Assembly (NCBI GenBank): GCA_015485385.1
Contig: WFTS01000040.1
Coordinates: 1-42,069, forward strand
Source of the DNA: Kordiimonadales bacterium
Lineage (GTDB): Bacteria > Pseudomonadota > Alphaproteobacteria > Sphingomonadales > Kordiimonadaceae
DNA length: 42,069 nucleotides
Direction: 5' to 3'
Shown here one piece after another: positions 17,098-25,379 of this stretch. Position 1 is the first letter of the stretch, and each line of letters begins with the position of its first letter. The notes under the pieces are model-generated. The model was not told the DNA's origin. It worked only from the letters and a program-made list of their open reading frames with translations, and did not search any database. A program made the position numbers and the translations under genes.

Positions 17098-18051
17098 ATG
17101 CTATGGCTCGGCCTTGCGGCGATAGCGCTGTTGACTGACTATCTTCTTCCCTTGTCGGCCACACGGAAAATTCCATCCCTAGATGTCTGGCTTGGACGCC
17201 TAGCACAAGGTATAATCCAAAAACTAGACCGCCCCTCACGCACATTAAGCGCCTTGCGTATGCGGGGGCTTATTGCTGTTGGTGTCTTATTGGCTCTGGC
17301 CTTTGCGCTTGGGCTACTGCTCAATTTTTTAATGATACTGCACACAACTGCGCTGGTTGCGGCGCTGGTGTTGATTATCCCGCTGTTTGGACAAAAACAA
17401 ACGCTGCAAAATATGATCAAAGCTGGACAAGAGCTTGATCCTAAAACGTTAAAACCCAACGCGGATATACATCATATGGTGCGCGCTGCCGGGGCTAACG
17501 CCGTGTTAAATTTCACCACCAAACTTGTTGTACGCACCCTGTGGTGGGGTCTTGGCGGATTTGCGTTTCTGTTGCCGCAAATCCTGCTGGCAGCTTTTAT
17601 GAACGCTGCTGAAAAACGGCGCTCCGGCCAGCCAGAGAGCCCCTTTTTTACAGGCTTTTCAATCCTTCACGAGCTTTCCGCAGCCCCCGCGGCAATTTTC
17701 GCGGCCGCCCTTGTCGCGCTGGCACATTTTTTCATCCCCCATACCAATTTAGGCGTCTTTAAAGCTTTTTACCCAAAGGAAACCGTGGGGCCAATCAGCC
17801 GTTACTACCCCTTAAATGTTATCGCCCACGGCCTCAATCTTGCGTTCGAGGCCGATATTAGTTCCGCCGCCAACAAGCAAAAAAAGTCTGATAGAGCCGT
17901 CCATTGGATTGGCCCCGCTGATGGTCGCGCCCAATGTAAGGCCTCAGACCTGAAGAAAATCTGGCTCCTCACGATCATCGCTTTTGCGCTCTATCTCATG
18001 ATAGGTTTCATGGTATTTTCATTGTTTTTCTTGATTGCTAGCGCCGCCTAG
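17098..18051 (+). CDS. CobD/CbiB-like integral membrane protein
   Basis: The 317-aa protein has about five hydrophobic segments. It resembles adenosylcobinamide-phosphate synthase CobD/CbiB in layout: an early LDVWLGRLAQGIIQKLDRP (CbiB: HPVvWiGrli), a middle segment from HMVRAAGANAVLNFTTKLVV, and a late HWIGPADGRAQCKASDLKK like the CbiB tail. The highly conserved ESLAENTxDGVxAP motif is not recognisable, so it may be a divergent paralogue without the classical reaction. No other cobalamin genes are present. The start at 17098 has GAGG 5 bases upstream, and a longer reading overlaps the ankyrin gene. It is followed after 6 bases by regB. Confidence 0.5.
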   Translation: MLWLGLAAIALLTDYLLPLSATRKIPSLDVWLGRLAQGIIQKLDRPSRTLSALRMRGLIAVGVLLALAFALGLLLNFLMILHTTALVAALVLIIPLFGQKQTLQNMIKAGQELDPKTLKPNADIHHMVRAAGANAVLNFTTKLVVRTLWWGLGGFAFLLPQILLAAFMNAAEKRRSGQPESPFFTGFSILHELSAAPAAIFAAALVALAHFFIPHTNLGVFKAFYPKETVGPISRYYPLNVIAHGLNLAFEADISSAANKQKKSDRAVHWIGPADGRAQCKASDLKKIWLLTIIAFALYLMIGFMVFSLFFLIASAA

Positions 18052-18057
18052 GAAAGA

Positions 18058-19383
18058 GTGGCTGGCATGGGTAAAGATAAAGAGCTGATATTGATCGACC
18101 CCGCCTTATCGTATGGCGGCGGCGTACGCCTTGGCACACTGGTGCTCATTCGCTGGTTGGCGGTGGGTGGACAATTGGCGGCGCTCTTGATCGTTCATCA
18201 ACTGCTGGGCTTTGATGTCCGGCTAGACCTAACACTGCCAACGGTATTGGTATCTGCCCTTTTAAATCTGTGGTTCTCCCTGCGCGCAGATACCAACGCC
18301 CGTCTAAACGAAACCCAGTCAGCAGCCCATCTTACGTTTGATCTGGCCCATTTAACCTTGCTGCTTTTTTTCACGGGCGGCCTTGCCAACCCGTTTTCTG
18401 TTCTAACCCTTGCACCGGCCAGCGTATCAGCCTCGATCCTTGGCAGCCGCAGCACCAAACTTTTGCTCGCCATCTCGCTTTCGCTTGTTACCGCTCTTGC
18501 CTTTACCCCGTTTCCCTTGCCGTGGGACGGCCCCCCGCCTGAAATCAACGGCCTGCTGCGTCTTAGCATCTGGATCAGCCTATGCTTTACCTTGATCTTC
18601 TTGACGCTTTATATGGCACGGATCGGACGTGAGGGCCGAGAACGAGAGCGCGCTCTAGCGGCCATGCAAGCGGCCCTTGAGGCAGAGCAACAGCTTGCAG
18701 CCTTGGGCACACTCGCCGCTGCGGCTGCGCACGAACTTAGCACACCGCTTGGCACTATTCTTTTGGTCTCAAAAGACCTGTTAGACACGTGGGACGGGGA
18801 CAAACAAACCGCCGAAGACCTAGCTCTGATAGCGGAACAAACCACACGCTGCCGAGATATACTTGCACAGCTGCGCCAAAACCGCATCGCAGGGGATAGC
18901 GATCATTTCAGCCATATGAATGTCGAGGCAATACTGCGAGAGGCGGCAGGCCCCCACGAAAAACGGGGTATCACTATCCAGTATGCAACGTCGGGCGACA
19001 ACCGTGTCAATATCCGCCGTACACCGGAATTGATCCATGCCTTTCGCAATATCACCGAAAATGCTGTTGGCTTTGCCCGGTCAAGCGTGACAATCACCGT
19101 TCAGTGGACAATAGATCACCTGATCATTAGCATAGAAGATGACGGCCCCGGATTTGATCCGCAGATCCTAAGGCGCTTGGGGGAGCCTTATGTCACAACC
19201 CGCCAACCAACGCCGGGCCAAGATGGCGGAATGGGACTTGGGTTGTTCATTGCTAAAACCCTTCTGGAGAGAAGCCGAGCCAGCCTTACGTTTTCTCAAG
19301 CCGCCTCAAAAGGCGCGCACATTGATATTTCATGGAAACGTACCCATTTGGATAGCGAAAAACTTGCAAAAACCAGCCACTGA
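18058..19383 (+). CDS. regB: Redox-sensing histidine kinase RegB/PrrB/ActS
   Basis: This is a 441-aa membrane kinase. Residues 20-185 contain about six membrane helices and the RegB quinone-site motif FFTGGLANPFSVLTLAPASV. The H-box HELSTPLGTILL places the phosphorylated histidine at H225 with the GTG start. A cysteine 40 residues on (C265, in TTRCRDILAQL) matches the redox-active cysteine described for Rhodobacter capsulatus RegB. The ATP-binding domain has the boxes ENAVGFA, EDDGPGFD and GGMGLGLFIAKTLL. RegB senses the quinone pool and oxygen and phosphorylates RegA. Either GTG 18058 or ATG 18067 could be the start. Confidence 0.93.
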   Translation: MAGMGKDKELILIDPALSYGGGVRLGTLVLIRWLAVGGQLAALLIVHQLLGFDVRLDLTLPTVLVSALLNLWFSLRADTNARLNETQSAAHLTFDLAHLTLLLFFTGGLANPFSVLTLAPASVSASILGSRSTKLLLAISLSLVTALAFTPFPLPWDGPPPEINGLLRLSIWISLCFTLIFLTLYMARIGREGRERERALAAMQAALEAEQQLAALGTLAAAAAHELSTPLGTILLVSKDLLDTWDGDKQTAEDLALIAEQTTRCRDILAQLRQNRIAGDSDHFSHMNVEAILREAAGPHEKRGITIQYATSGDNRVNIRRTPELIHAFRNITENAVGFARSSVTITVQWTIDHLIISIEDDGPGFDPQILRRLGEPYVTTRQPTPGQDGGMGLGLFIAKTLLERSRASLTFSQAASKGAHIDISWKRTHLDSEKLAKTSH

Positions 19384-19408
19384 CACCCAACAGGAAAAAG
19401 GCCAAGAC

Positions 19409-19957
19409 ATGACACAATTTTCTGCACAGTCAGACGAAAAGAAACTTTTGATCGTTGAAGACGACAAGGCCTTTCGCACCCGCCTTGCGCTGAGTATGGA
19501 ACGCAAAGGCTTTACGGTTTTTACGGCTGAAGGCGTTGAAGAAGGTGGTATCATAGCTGCTGATACTAATCCACAGTATGCCGTGCTTGATATGCGCCTA
19601 GAAGACGGTAACGGGCTTGACCTTGTGCCCACCTTGCGCCAGCTCCGCCCCGACATGCGGATTGTCATCCTGACGGGGTACGGCAATATTGCCAGTGCCG
19701 TGGCTGCCGTGAAGGCTGGTGCCGTAGACTATATGGCCAAACCTGCTGATCCGGATGAAATCGCCAATACCTTGTTGGCATTAAAGGGCAGCACTCCGCC
19801 ACCGCCTGAAAACCCGATGTCCGCCGACCGGGTCAAGTGGGAACATATCCAACGGGTGTTTGAGCTATGTGACAGAAATGTTTCTGAAACCGCACGGCGT
19901 TTGAATATGCACCGGCGCACATTACAGCGCATTCTCGCCAAACGGTCGCCATTATAA
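19409..19957 (+). CDS. regA: Redox response regulator RegA/PrrA/ActR
   Basis: The 182-aa protein has an N-terminal receiver domain with acidic pocket VEDD, the phosphoacceptor D61 (AVLDMRLEDGNGL), T/S site ILTGYG and K in YMAKPADPDE. The C-terminal Fis-type helix-turn-helix (VKWEHIQRVFELCDRNV then SETARRLNMHRRTLQRIL) is almost letter-for-letter the RegA/PrrA DNA-binding domain. It controls aerobic-anaerobic switching of respiration, carbon and nitrogen metabolism in relatives. The ATG at 19409, 25 bases after regB, gives the usual family length and has an AGGAAAAAGG stretch upstream. A longer in-frame reading overlaps regB and is not used. Confidence 0.95.
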   Translation: MTQFSAQSDEKKLLIVEDDKAFRTRLALSMERKGFTVFTAEGVEEGGIIAADTNPQYAVLDMRLEDGNGLDLVPTLRQLRPDMRIVILTGYGNIASAVAAVKAGAVDYMAKPADPDEIANTLLALKGSTPPPPENPMSADRVKWEHIQRVFELCDRNVSETARRLNMHRRTLQRILAKRSPL

Positions 19958-19993
19958 ACAGCTCTGATAAACAACCCTAAAAAATGGTGAAGT

Positions 19994-20015
19994 CTGTGAC
20001 ATTCATCTGTCGCAG
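19994..20015. terminator. Hairpin between regA and the convergent EAL-like gene
   Basis: CTGTGACA and TGTCGCAG form an 8-bp stem (one G-T pair) with a 6-base loop in the 64-bp gap between convergent stops. There is no long T-run, so a bidirectional or rho-assisted terminator is possible. Confidence 0.4.
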
Positions 20016-20021
20016 GTAAGA

Positions 20022-21347
20022 TTAGCGTGTAACCGGACTAATGGCGGTGCCCTGAAACAAATGAACCCCAAGCCTGTGCCCAAAATCCACCTGCTGCGCA
20101 CTATTGCAGCCGCTTAGAATAACACGCGCAGTACCGATCTGTGTGATCCGCTGACGAAGCGCATCTTCTGTGGCTGTATCTAACCATTTGTCCATATTGG
20201 TGTCTGGCAGCTTTAATTTCACAAAATCAGCATCAAAATTTCTATAATCCAGCCACAGCAAAGCCCGGGGGTCTAGCCCGCCGATCATCACCCTGTATCC
20301 CAGTGTCTCCATTTTTTCCTGAACGCTGTGATACGCCCCGAAATTTGCCATCACATCTATAATGCCAAATTCAAGAATAATGGTGGAGCGCGGCTGCGCG
20401 CCTAAAGAGCGGTCAAAGCGATCAAATGCCGGGCTATCAAGCGCGGCTGCGGCACTGATATGAAGGCTAGAGGCAATGAAATTATCATTTTGCATATTAG
20501 GCGTGGCATAAAGAACCCGGCTTGCCAGCAAGTCTTTCAAATAGCCCTTCAGCCAACGATTTTGGCTGTAAACCTGCGAATCCATTAATTTATCGAAGAT
20601 CACAGCTGTTGGGACAAACCTGTGCACCATCACCGGCTGCGGCTGTTGATCCCCAATGATAGCCATCACCTGTTGACGCCGTAGCATACTGCTAACATCG
20701 GCCCCCAACAGCGCTTTATTTAGGGCAACAATCAGTTCTGGATCCAATTCCCGTTGCTGAATTTCATAGCGAGGGGCTTCGATTGGAACCATGCGAATCG
20801 TTGATTTTTTGGCCTTCTTTTTCTTATCAGGCTTGGGCTTTAAATTGCTTTTCAACTCTGCTTCTTGCAGCGAAGTTGCCTGTGATATCAGCTCAGATGC
20901 TAGGGCTGATGGCGCTGTCTCTGTGGTTCCTTGGGCAATATCGTCTGCCAGCTGTTCAATATATTTTCGAAAGCCGGGATAATCTTCTTCAATCTCAAAC
21001 CATGAAACAAAAAGATCGCTTTCTCCTTGAACCGGATCCAGCTTTTGTATCAGGGCCGAGTCGCGAAATTTGCGCCGAATATGATTCAAAAGCGGGTCTA
21101 TCGATTCTACCCTTGCGTCCTTTACGATCAGCACAACATCATTGTTTGGCAAAGCAAACATGGTTGCCCCAAAATTCGTAATCAAGCTTCTAAGGGTTAC
21201 AGCCACAAAGCGCCGATAATGTTCTTCGCGAAAATGTTTTTCTAAGCGCGACAGGTGCACATGAATGGCCCTTCGGCCTTGGGCATGCAGGCGCAGTTGC
21301 CGAACATAATCGACCATTTCATCAACGGATTTCATATCTTTTGACAC
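20022..21347 (-). CDS. Degenerate GGDEF/EAL-like cytoplasmic protein
   Basis: I do not recognise a named family. The 441-aa protein has no signal peptide or membrane helix. The N-terminal part (about 10-150, with RFVAVTLRSLITNFGATMFA and NDVVLIVKDARVESIDPLL) resembles a nucleotidyl-cyclase-like fold without GGDEF. A Lys-rich linker (KPKPDKKKKAKK) follows. The C-terminal part ends DFVKLKLPD ... ARVILSGCNSAQQVDFGHRL then GVHLFQGTAISPV, which matches the last strands of EAL domains (VKI-AEGVE-xxxxLxxLGxxxxQGxxxxxP). EAL, the DD pair and the catalytic glutamates are missing, so it should not hydrolyse c-di-GMP. It could be a c-di-GMP receptor or a scaffold. The start is GTG with AAGGTG 9 bases upstream. 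Confidence 0.6.
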   Translation of the reverse strand: MSKDMKSVDEMVDYVRQLRLHAQGRRAIHVHLSRLEKHFREEHYRRFVAVTLRSLITNFGATMFALPNNDVVLIVKDARVESIDPLLNHIRRKFRDSALIQKLDPVQGESDLFVSWFEIEEDYPGFRKYIEQLADDIAQGTTETAPSALASELISQATSLQEAELKSNLKPKPDKKKKAKKSTIRMVPIEAPRYEIQQRELDPELIVALNKALLGADVSSMLRRQQVMAIIGDQQPQPVMVHRFVPTAVIFDKLMDSQVYSQNRWLKGYLKDLLASRVLYATPNMQNDNFIASSLHISAAAALDSPAFDRFDRSLGAQPRSTIILEFGIIDVMANFGAYHSVQEKMETLGYRVMIGGLDPRALLWLDYRNFDADFVKLKLPDTNMDKWLDTATEDALRQRITQIGTARVILSGCNSAQQVDFGHRLGVHLFQGTAISPVTR

Positions 21348-21415
21348 TTAGCGCAACACCTTACTTGAAACTATCATTCTCAATATTTTAAACGATAGCT
21401 CTTAATTTTTTGGCT

Positions 21416-22183
21416 TCATCTCGCAGAATATTTTCTTCTTTTGTGCAACCACCAGCCCGTTTCATTGATCGAATAAACCGGCCGATAATGCAGTATCTTT
21501 GTATCAGACAACACCGCATCCACTTGGTTGTCGAGAATGAGATATTCATCCCCAACCCTGACAGCAAGCACCGCGTGAGCCGCACGCAAGTTTTCATCCT
21601 GCAAAACAACAATACGCATCGTATCTGCCGCTACGCCCAAGCGTTTCAGGGTAATATATTTGCTGATTGCATAGTCTTCACAGTCCCCGTCCCGAAGAAA
21701 AAATTCGTCTGGAGTTTCCCAATAATCTGGAATACCCCAATTGATTGGATCCAGAATATATGTGGTCCGATTCATAAAACGGTTCACGGCGCGAATAACT
21801 GTGTCCTTAGGCTTACCGCTTTGCTCGGCGATAAATTTATCCCATTCCGCGCGCCCACAAACAGCACGGCCTTGAACGCGGCATTTTTTGGCCCTGACTT
21901 CTGGGTCTATATCAAGGTCTTTCGCTGGCGTGCGAGGCAGATTTTGCCGTCGCCACATATCCGCCCATTTTGCAAAAGAGCGTTTGCCCCTAGACCTGAT
22001 TTCCATGCTGGAAAAAAGCTTAATTTTCTTTGGAGCAACAACAGCTGCCACTTCAGGTGTGCTTTCAGGAGCGCTGTTGGAAGTCGACTTGCTTGTCGCC
22101 GCTTGTGCAGCCTCTAGGACGTCCAAGGGCCATACAAGCACTGTTGCCCCGAATAAAATATACAAGCCTTTTTTACGCAACAT
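21416..22183 (-). CDS. Periplasmic transglutaminase-like cysteine protease (BTLCP/LapG-type)
   Basis: The 255-aa protein starts MLRKKGLYILFGATVLVWPL with a signal peptide ending near AQAA. The BTLCP catalytic triad is visible: Cys in DGDCEDYAISKYITLKRLGV, His in AAHAVLAVRVGDEYLILD, and Asp in LDNQVDAVLSD. The late motif YRPVYSINETGWW is also typical. LapG in Pseudomonas cleaves the adhesin LapA and is held by the c-di-GMP receptor LapD. No large RTX adhesin or LapD is in this window. The start at 22183 has AAGGA just upstream; TTG at 22204 is the alternative. It follows the HD-GYP gene divergently and precedes the EAL-like gene on the same strand. Confidence 0.85.
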   Translation of the reverse strand: MLRKKGLYILFGATVLVWPLDVLEAAQAATSKSTSNSAPESTPEVAAVVAPKKIKLFSSMEIRSRGKRSFAKWADMWRRQNLPRTPAKDLDIDPEVRAKKCRVQGRAVCGRAEWDKFIAEQSGKPKDTVIRAVNRFMNRTTYILDPINWGIPDYWETPDEFFLRDGDCEDYAISKYITLKRLGVAADTMRIVVLQDENLRAAHAVLAVRVGDEYLILDNQVDAVLSDTKILHYRPVYSINETGWWLHKRRKYSAR

Positions 22184-22336
22184 ATTTCCTTGGTCAGATT
22201 TCAATTGAGCCTAAGCGAATATTGTACCAACATAAGAGGCAAACCTTAACGATCCAAGGTATCTTCTAACATATTTGCCCAAAAATCGGCAGATAGACGT
22301 AACAACAAGCCGCGCGGGCCACTAAAGGAAACCCTG

Positions 22337-24415
22337 ATGCAAGACCATAACAGCCTAAGAAATGACACCTCAATATCTGGGTTCTCCTTTTTAAAGTTTG
22401 GCATTGGCGTGCTGGTTTTGGTGCTCATTGGCTTTTGGGGCATCATGCGGTTCGCCTCAGCACAGGCCGATCAAGATATCGAAGCTTGGCAAGCCCGCCT
22501 TGATTTAATAGGCCATAGCCGTGCGGCAGATGTGTCCACTTGGCTAAACCGACATCTGCTTGCCGTAGAGCAGCTTGCAGCAGACGCCTCCATCCAGCTT
22601 TATGCCTCTCAAGCCGCGTTTGGCGATGATCCCGAAACACTTTCAGCCCAGCGCGGATATATTTTTAATTTGCTCTCAGCAGAATCTGAGCGCTCCGGAT
22701 TTCACGAACAACGCGCGATCGATAAAATAGCGGCAAATGTTAAACGCCCACAGCGAGCAGGTCTGGCTGTTATCAAGGGCGACGGCACTTTGATGGTGAT
22801 GTCCCCCGGTATGCCGCCCCTGCGTGCGGATGATTGGGCTGCATCTTCGAGCAACAGCTTTATTACCCTCGGGCCGCCCTTGGGCGACAAAACCCCTTTG
22901 CTGCTGTTCGGGGCGCGCGTCACAGCGCCGTCCGAGGCTGGCGGCGACACCGCAGAGGATGTTTGGTTAATCGGCGCACGGCCTTTGGACGGCGATTTTT
23001 TGGAAACACTTGTTCAACCCGGCGACCAAAGCCTAACGGCTGAAACTTATATTGTTGTGCCCGGCACGAAGGGGGTTGTTACGCCAATCACACCACTGGC
23101 TGAAGGGGGGCGTATTGGTGTAGCTCGCCGTGACCCTGCCGCTGATTTTGCCGCAAACCAGCCGGGCGGGTTTGGCCGCTATAAAAACTATGCGGATACA
23201 GATGTCTTTGTTGTTGGCAAAGAATTAAGCGCCCCCGTAAATTGGATATTGGTCCGCAGTATCAGCAGCCAAGAGGCAATGGCTCCTATCATCGCCCGGC
23301 GCAATAGCTTGATTTTAACGCTTTCACTGGCGGCTTTGTTTGTTTTTGCAGCCTTAGTGCTTGTTTGGCGCCACGGTGTCTCTAGAAAACTTGAGCTATC
23401 CTACAAAGAACAGGCCACCCTGTCGCAGCAGAAAGAATCGCTCTACCGGTTTGTCCAATCGGTGTGTGATGGTCAGCAAAATGCCATCGCAGCCCTTGAT
23501 ACAGACATGATTGTCCATTTCACCAACCAGAAACTAGCGCGCATCACCGGCATTGGTTGCGCTGAATTGATGAACCGGCGTTTGGATACCGCTTTTTCTG
23601 GTGAACTGGCCGAAAAAATGCGGGCTGGGGTGAAGGCCGCTGCTGTTGGGACCGCGACACTGACCCGTATAAAATACGGTAAAGAAGATGAGGAAGCGAC
23701 ATATCAACTGGAAACCTTGCCCCTCAATGCTGGCGGCAATGTCCCTGCGCAAGCGCTTATGGTTATGCAGGATATTTCAGATCTGATCACCGCACAGGAC
23801 CGGTCCGAATCGCTTTTCCGACAGCTTGTTGGCACACTGACTGAAATCATTGATGCCCGCGACCCATGGAGCAAGCATCACAGCGCGCGAGTTGCTGATG
23901 TAGCCGCCGCCATCGCACAAGAGCTTGGCTGGGACGAAAATGCCGTTGAAAGCATCACCATTGCGGGACAACTGGTAAACCTTGGTAAAATATTTGTTCC
24001 AATTGAAATATTGACCAAAGAAACCCCCCTTACAGATGCCGAGTTTAAGTTGGTTCATGACAGTATGCACAAAGGTGCGGCGCTTGTATCTGGTTTAGAA
24101 TTCAAAGGGCCTGTTGCCGCAACGCTGGCACAAATGCATGAATGTTGGGATGGCTCAGGCCACCCTGAGGGCCTAGCGGGCGATGCAATCGAACCAGGGG
24201 CACGCATACTCGCCGTCGCAAACGCCTTTGTGGGCATGGTCTCCGCACGGGCGCACCGGGATGGGCTCGGCTTTGACAAAGCAGCAGATATTCTTCAAGC
24301 CGAAGCTGGCAAAAAATATGAACGGCGATCCATTGCCGCGCTGCAAAGTGTTTTGGAAAACAAAGGGGGCCGCAGCCGTTGGCATCACTATATGGACAAG
24401 CCTGAAGAAGCCTAG
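22337..24415 (+). CDS. Membrane sensor with PAS and degenerate HD-GYP domain
   Basis: The 692-aa protein has an N-terminal membrane helix (about 15-37), a periplasmic sensor-like region (38-325) and a second helix (about 327-345). A PAS-like domain (about 370-490, SLYRFVQSVCDGQQNAI) and an HD-GYP fold (about 505-680) follow. The HD-GYP fold keeps HHSARVADVAAAIAQELGW, KIFVPIEILTKETPLTDAEF, HECWDGSGHPEGLAG and AVANAFVGM. The core metal pair HD (LHDIGK) reads V547-N548 (LVNLGKI), GYP reads GHP, and a late Asp is Asn. Phosphodiesterase activity is therefore unlikely, and a receptor role is more plausible. AAGGA lies 7 bases before the ATG. Confidence 0.8.
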   Translation: MQDHNSLRNDTSISGFSFLKFGIGVLVLVLIGFWGIMRFASAQADQDIEAWQARLDLIGHSRAADVSTWLNRHLLAVEQLAADASIQLYASQAAFGDDPETLSAQRGYIFNLLSAESERSGFHEQRAIDKIAANVKRPQRAGLAVIKGDGTLMVMSPGMPPLRADDWAASSSNSFITLGPPLGDKTPLLLFGARVTAPSEAGGDTAEDVWLIGARPLDGDFLETLVQPGDQSLTAETYIVVPGTKGVVTPITPLAEGGRIGVARRDPAADFAANQPGGFGRYKNYADTDVFVVGKELSAPVNWILVRSISSQEAMAPIIARRNSLILTLSLAALFVFAALVLVWRHGVSRKLELSYKEQATLSQQKESLYRFVQSVCDGQQNAIAALDTDMIVHFTNQKLARITGIGCAELMNRRLDTAFSGELAEKMRAGVKAAAVGTATLTRIKYGKEDEEATYQLETLPLNAGGNVPAQALMVMQDISDLITAQDRSESLFRQLVGTLTEIIDARDPWSKHHSARVADVAAAIAQELGWDENAVESITIAGQLVNLGKIFVPIEILTKETPLTDAEFKLVHDSMHKGAALVSGLEFKGPVAATLAQMHECWDGSGHPEGLAGDAIEPGARILAVANAFVGMVSARAHRDGLGFDKAADILQAEAGKKYERRSIAALQSVLENKGGRSRWHHYMDKPEEA

Positions 24416-24448
24416 CAGGCTTCACTTTCAGGCACACGTTCAATAGGT

Positions 24449-24463
24449 CCAACTACCAGTTGG
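24449..24463 (+). terminator. Short hairpin after the HD-GYP gene
   Basis: CCAACT and AGTTGG flank ACC, giving a 6-bp stem 34 bases after the stop. No T-run follows directly. Confidence 0.3.
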
Positions 24464-24520
24464 GATGATATTTACGAGATGTGCGCCATAACTAACCGTT
24501 ATGACTAAGCGCTAGGACAA

Positions 24521-24539
24521 AGTGCTTCGACTAAGCACT
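24521..24539 (-). terminator. Hairpin at the end of the Hpt gene
   Basis: AGTGCTT and AAGCACT form a perfect 7-bp stem with a 5-base loop, overlapping the Hpt stop codon at 24538-24540. A direct repeat of GACTAAGC lies just upstream on the plus strand. There is no clear T-run. Confidence 0.35.
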
Positions 24540-24945
24540 ATGATTCTTCTTGTACAATCGTGTGCAGCCGCAGCTTTAGGGCCTCACCCTGAGCCCCCCC
24601 ATCGCCCGTAACCCTGTGTTCAAGCACAACCTCAAATGTGCGGACATGAGCCCCCAACACACGCAGACTGACAGGTTTTGTCGCCTCAATATTTTTCAAA
24701 TACCCACACAAGGACGTGCCAACGGCTGTCATGAGGTCAAAGTTGAAACTAGCCCCCATGCCTTTGATATTGTGGGTCAAGTCATACAAACGGTTGATCA
24801 TTTTATCCCCGCGCAGGGCCGGGGCCTGTAAGCCGGAAACAATGTGGCGAAGCTCCACCACTGCATCACTGGTCCATTCAACGAATTGTTCTACCAATTC
24901 ATCATCATCTGAATAGGAAACATTGCTGTCGCCGTCAGTTTTCAT
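24538..24945 (-). CDS. Solitary histidine phosphotransfer (Hpt) domain protein
   Basis: The 135-aa protein is an all-helical Hpt module with the phosphorylatable histidine in YDLTHNIKGMGASFNFDLMT (about residue 58), matching the Hpt pattern H-x-(L/I/M)-K-G. An acidic N-terminus precedes it. Such free Hpt proteins shuttle phosphate between hybrid kinases and response regulators. No hybrid kinase or partner regulator is adjacent; the nearest two-component genes are regBA (5 kb) and the kinase at 39.4-40.8 kb. Transcription is convergent with the HD-GYP gene. Confidence 0.8.
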   Translation of the reverse strand: MKTDGDSNVSYSDDDELVEQFVEWTSDAVVELRHIVSGLQAPALRGDKMINRLYDLTHNIKGMGASFNFDLMTAVGTSLCGYLKNIEATKPVSLRVLGAHVRTFEVVLEHRVTGDGGAQGEALKLRLHTIVQEES

Positions 24946-25146
24946 ATCCGCCCCAAAACGCTTGTATTCTTCTAACGCTAGCTGAGTTTAGCATAATAAC
25001 AACCCAAATCATACGATTTGACCCAATAACGGCCCTAGAGTAATGGTTTTACTTGCATACGCACAGGTGATTTAGATACATCACTAAGAGATAACTTTAA
25101 AACGAGGGCCAAACTTGGGCCTCATACGGGACTAAGGAGCCTTAGG

Positions 25147-25362
25147 GTGAAAATTACGGAAATTACACGTCTGCAAGCATATCTTCAGGACAAGTTCGAA
25201 AATGATAGCATCAAGTTAATGCAGCGCCCCAATGCAACTGATTCTGTTGAGATGATGATTGGGGACGAATTTATCGGAGTTGCTTACCGCGATGAAGACG
25301 AAGGCGAATTATCATACTCGCTCAGCATTTGCGTGCTAGCGGAGGATCTGCCTCTCGACTAA
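25147..25362 (+). CDS. DUF3126 family protein
   Basis: A 71-aa cytoplasmic protein of unknown function. Its sequence follows the DUF3126 pattern: an N-terminal helix ITRLQAYLQDKFENDSI, then EMMIGDEFIGVAYRDEDEGE and a hydrophobic ending (LSYSLSICVLAEDLPLD). It is found almost only in Alphaproteobacteria. The start is GTG with AGGAG 7 bases upstream. A GAGGGCC...GGGCCTC hairpin lies in the leader just before the ribosome binding site. The YqaE-like gene follows after 17 bases. Confidence 0.85.
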   Translation: MKITEITRLQAYLQDKFENDSIKLMQRPNATDSVEMMIGDEFIGVAYRDEDEGELSYSLSICVLAEDLPLD

Positions 25363-25379
25363 ACAGGATTAGGACCGGC

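Noticed and set aside
21410-22117. 235-codon plus-strand open frame
   Set aside because: It lies entirely antisense to the well-supported BTLCP protease gene and has no recognisable domain.
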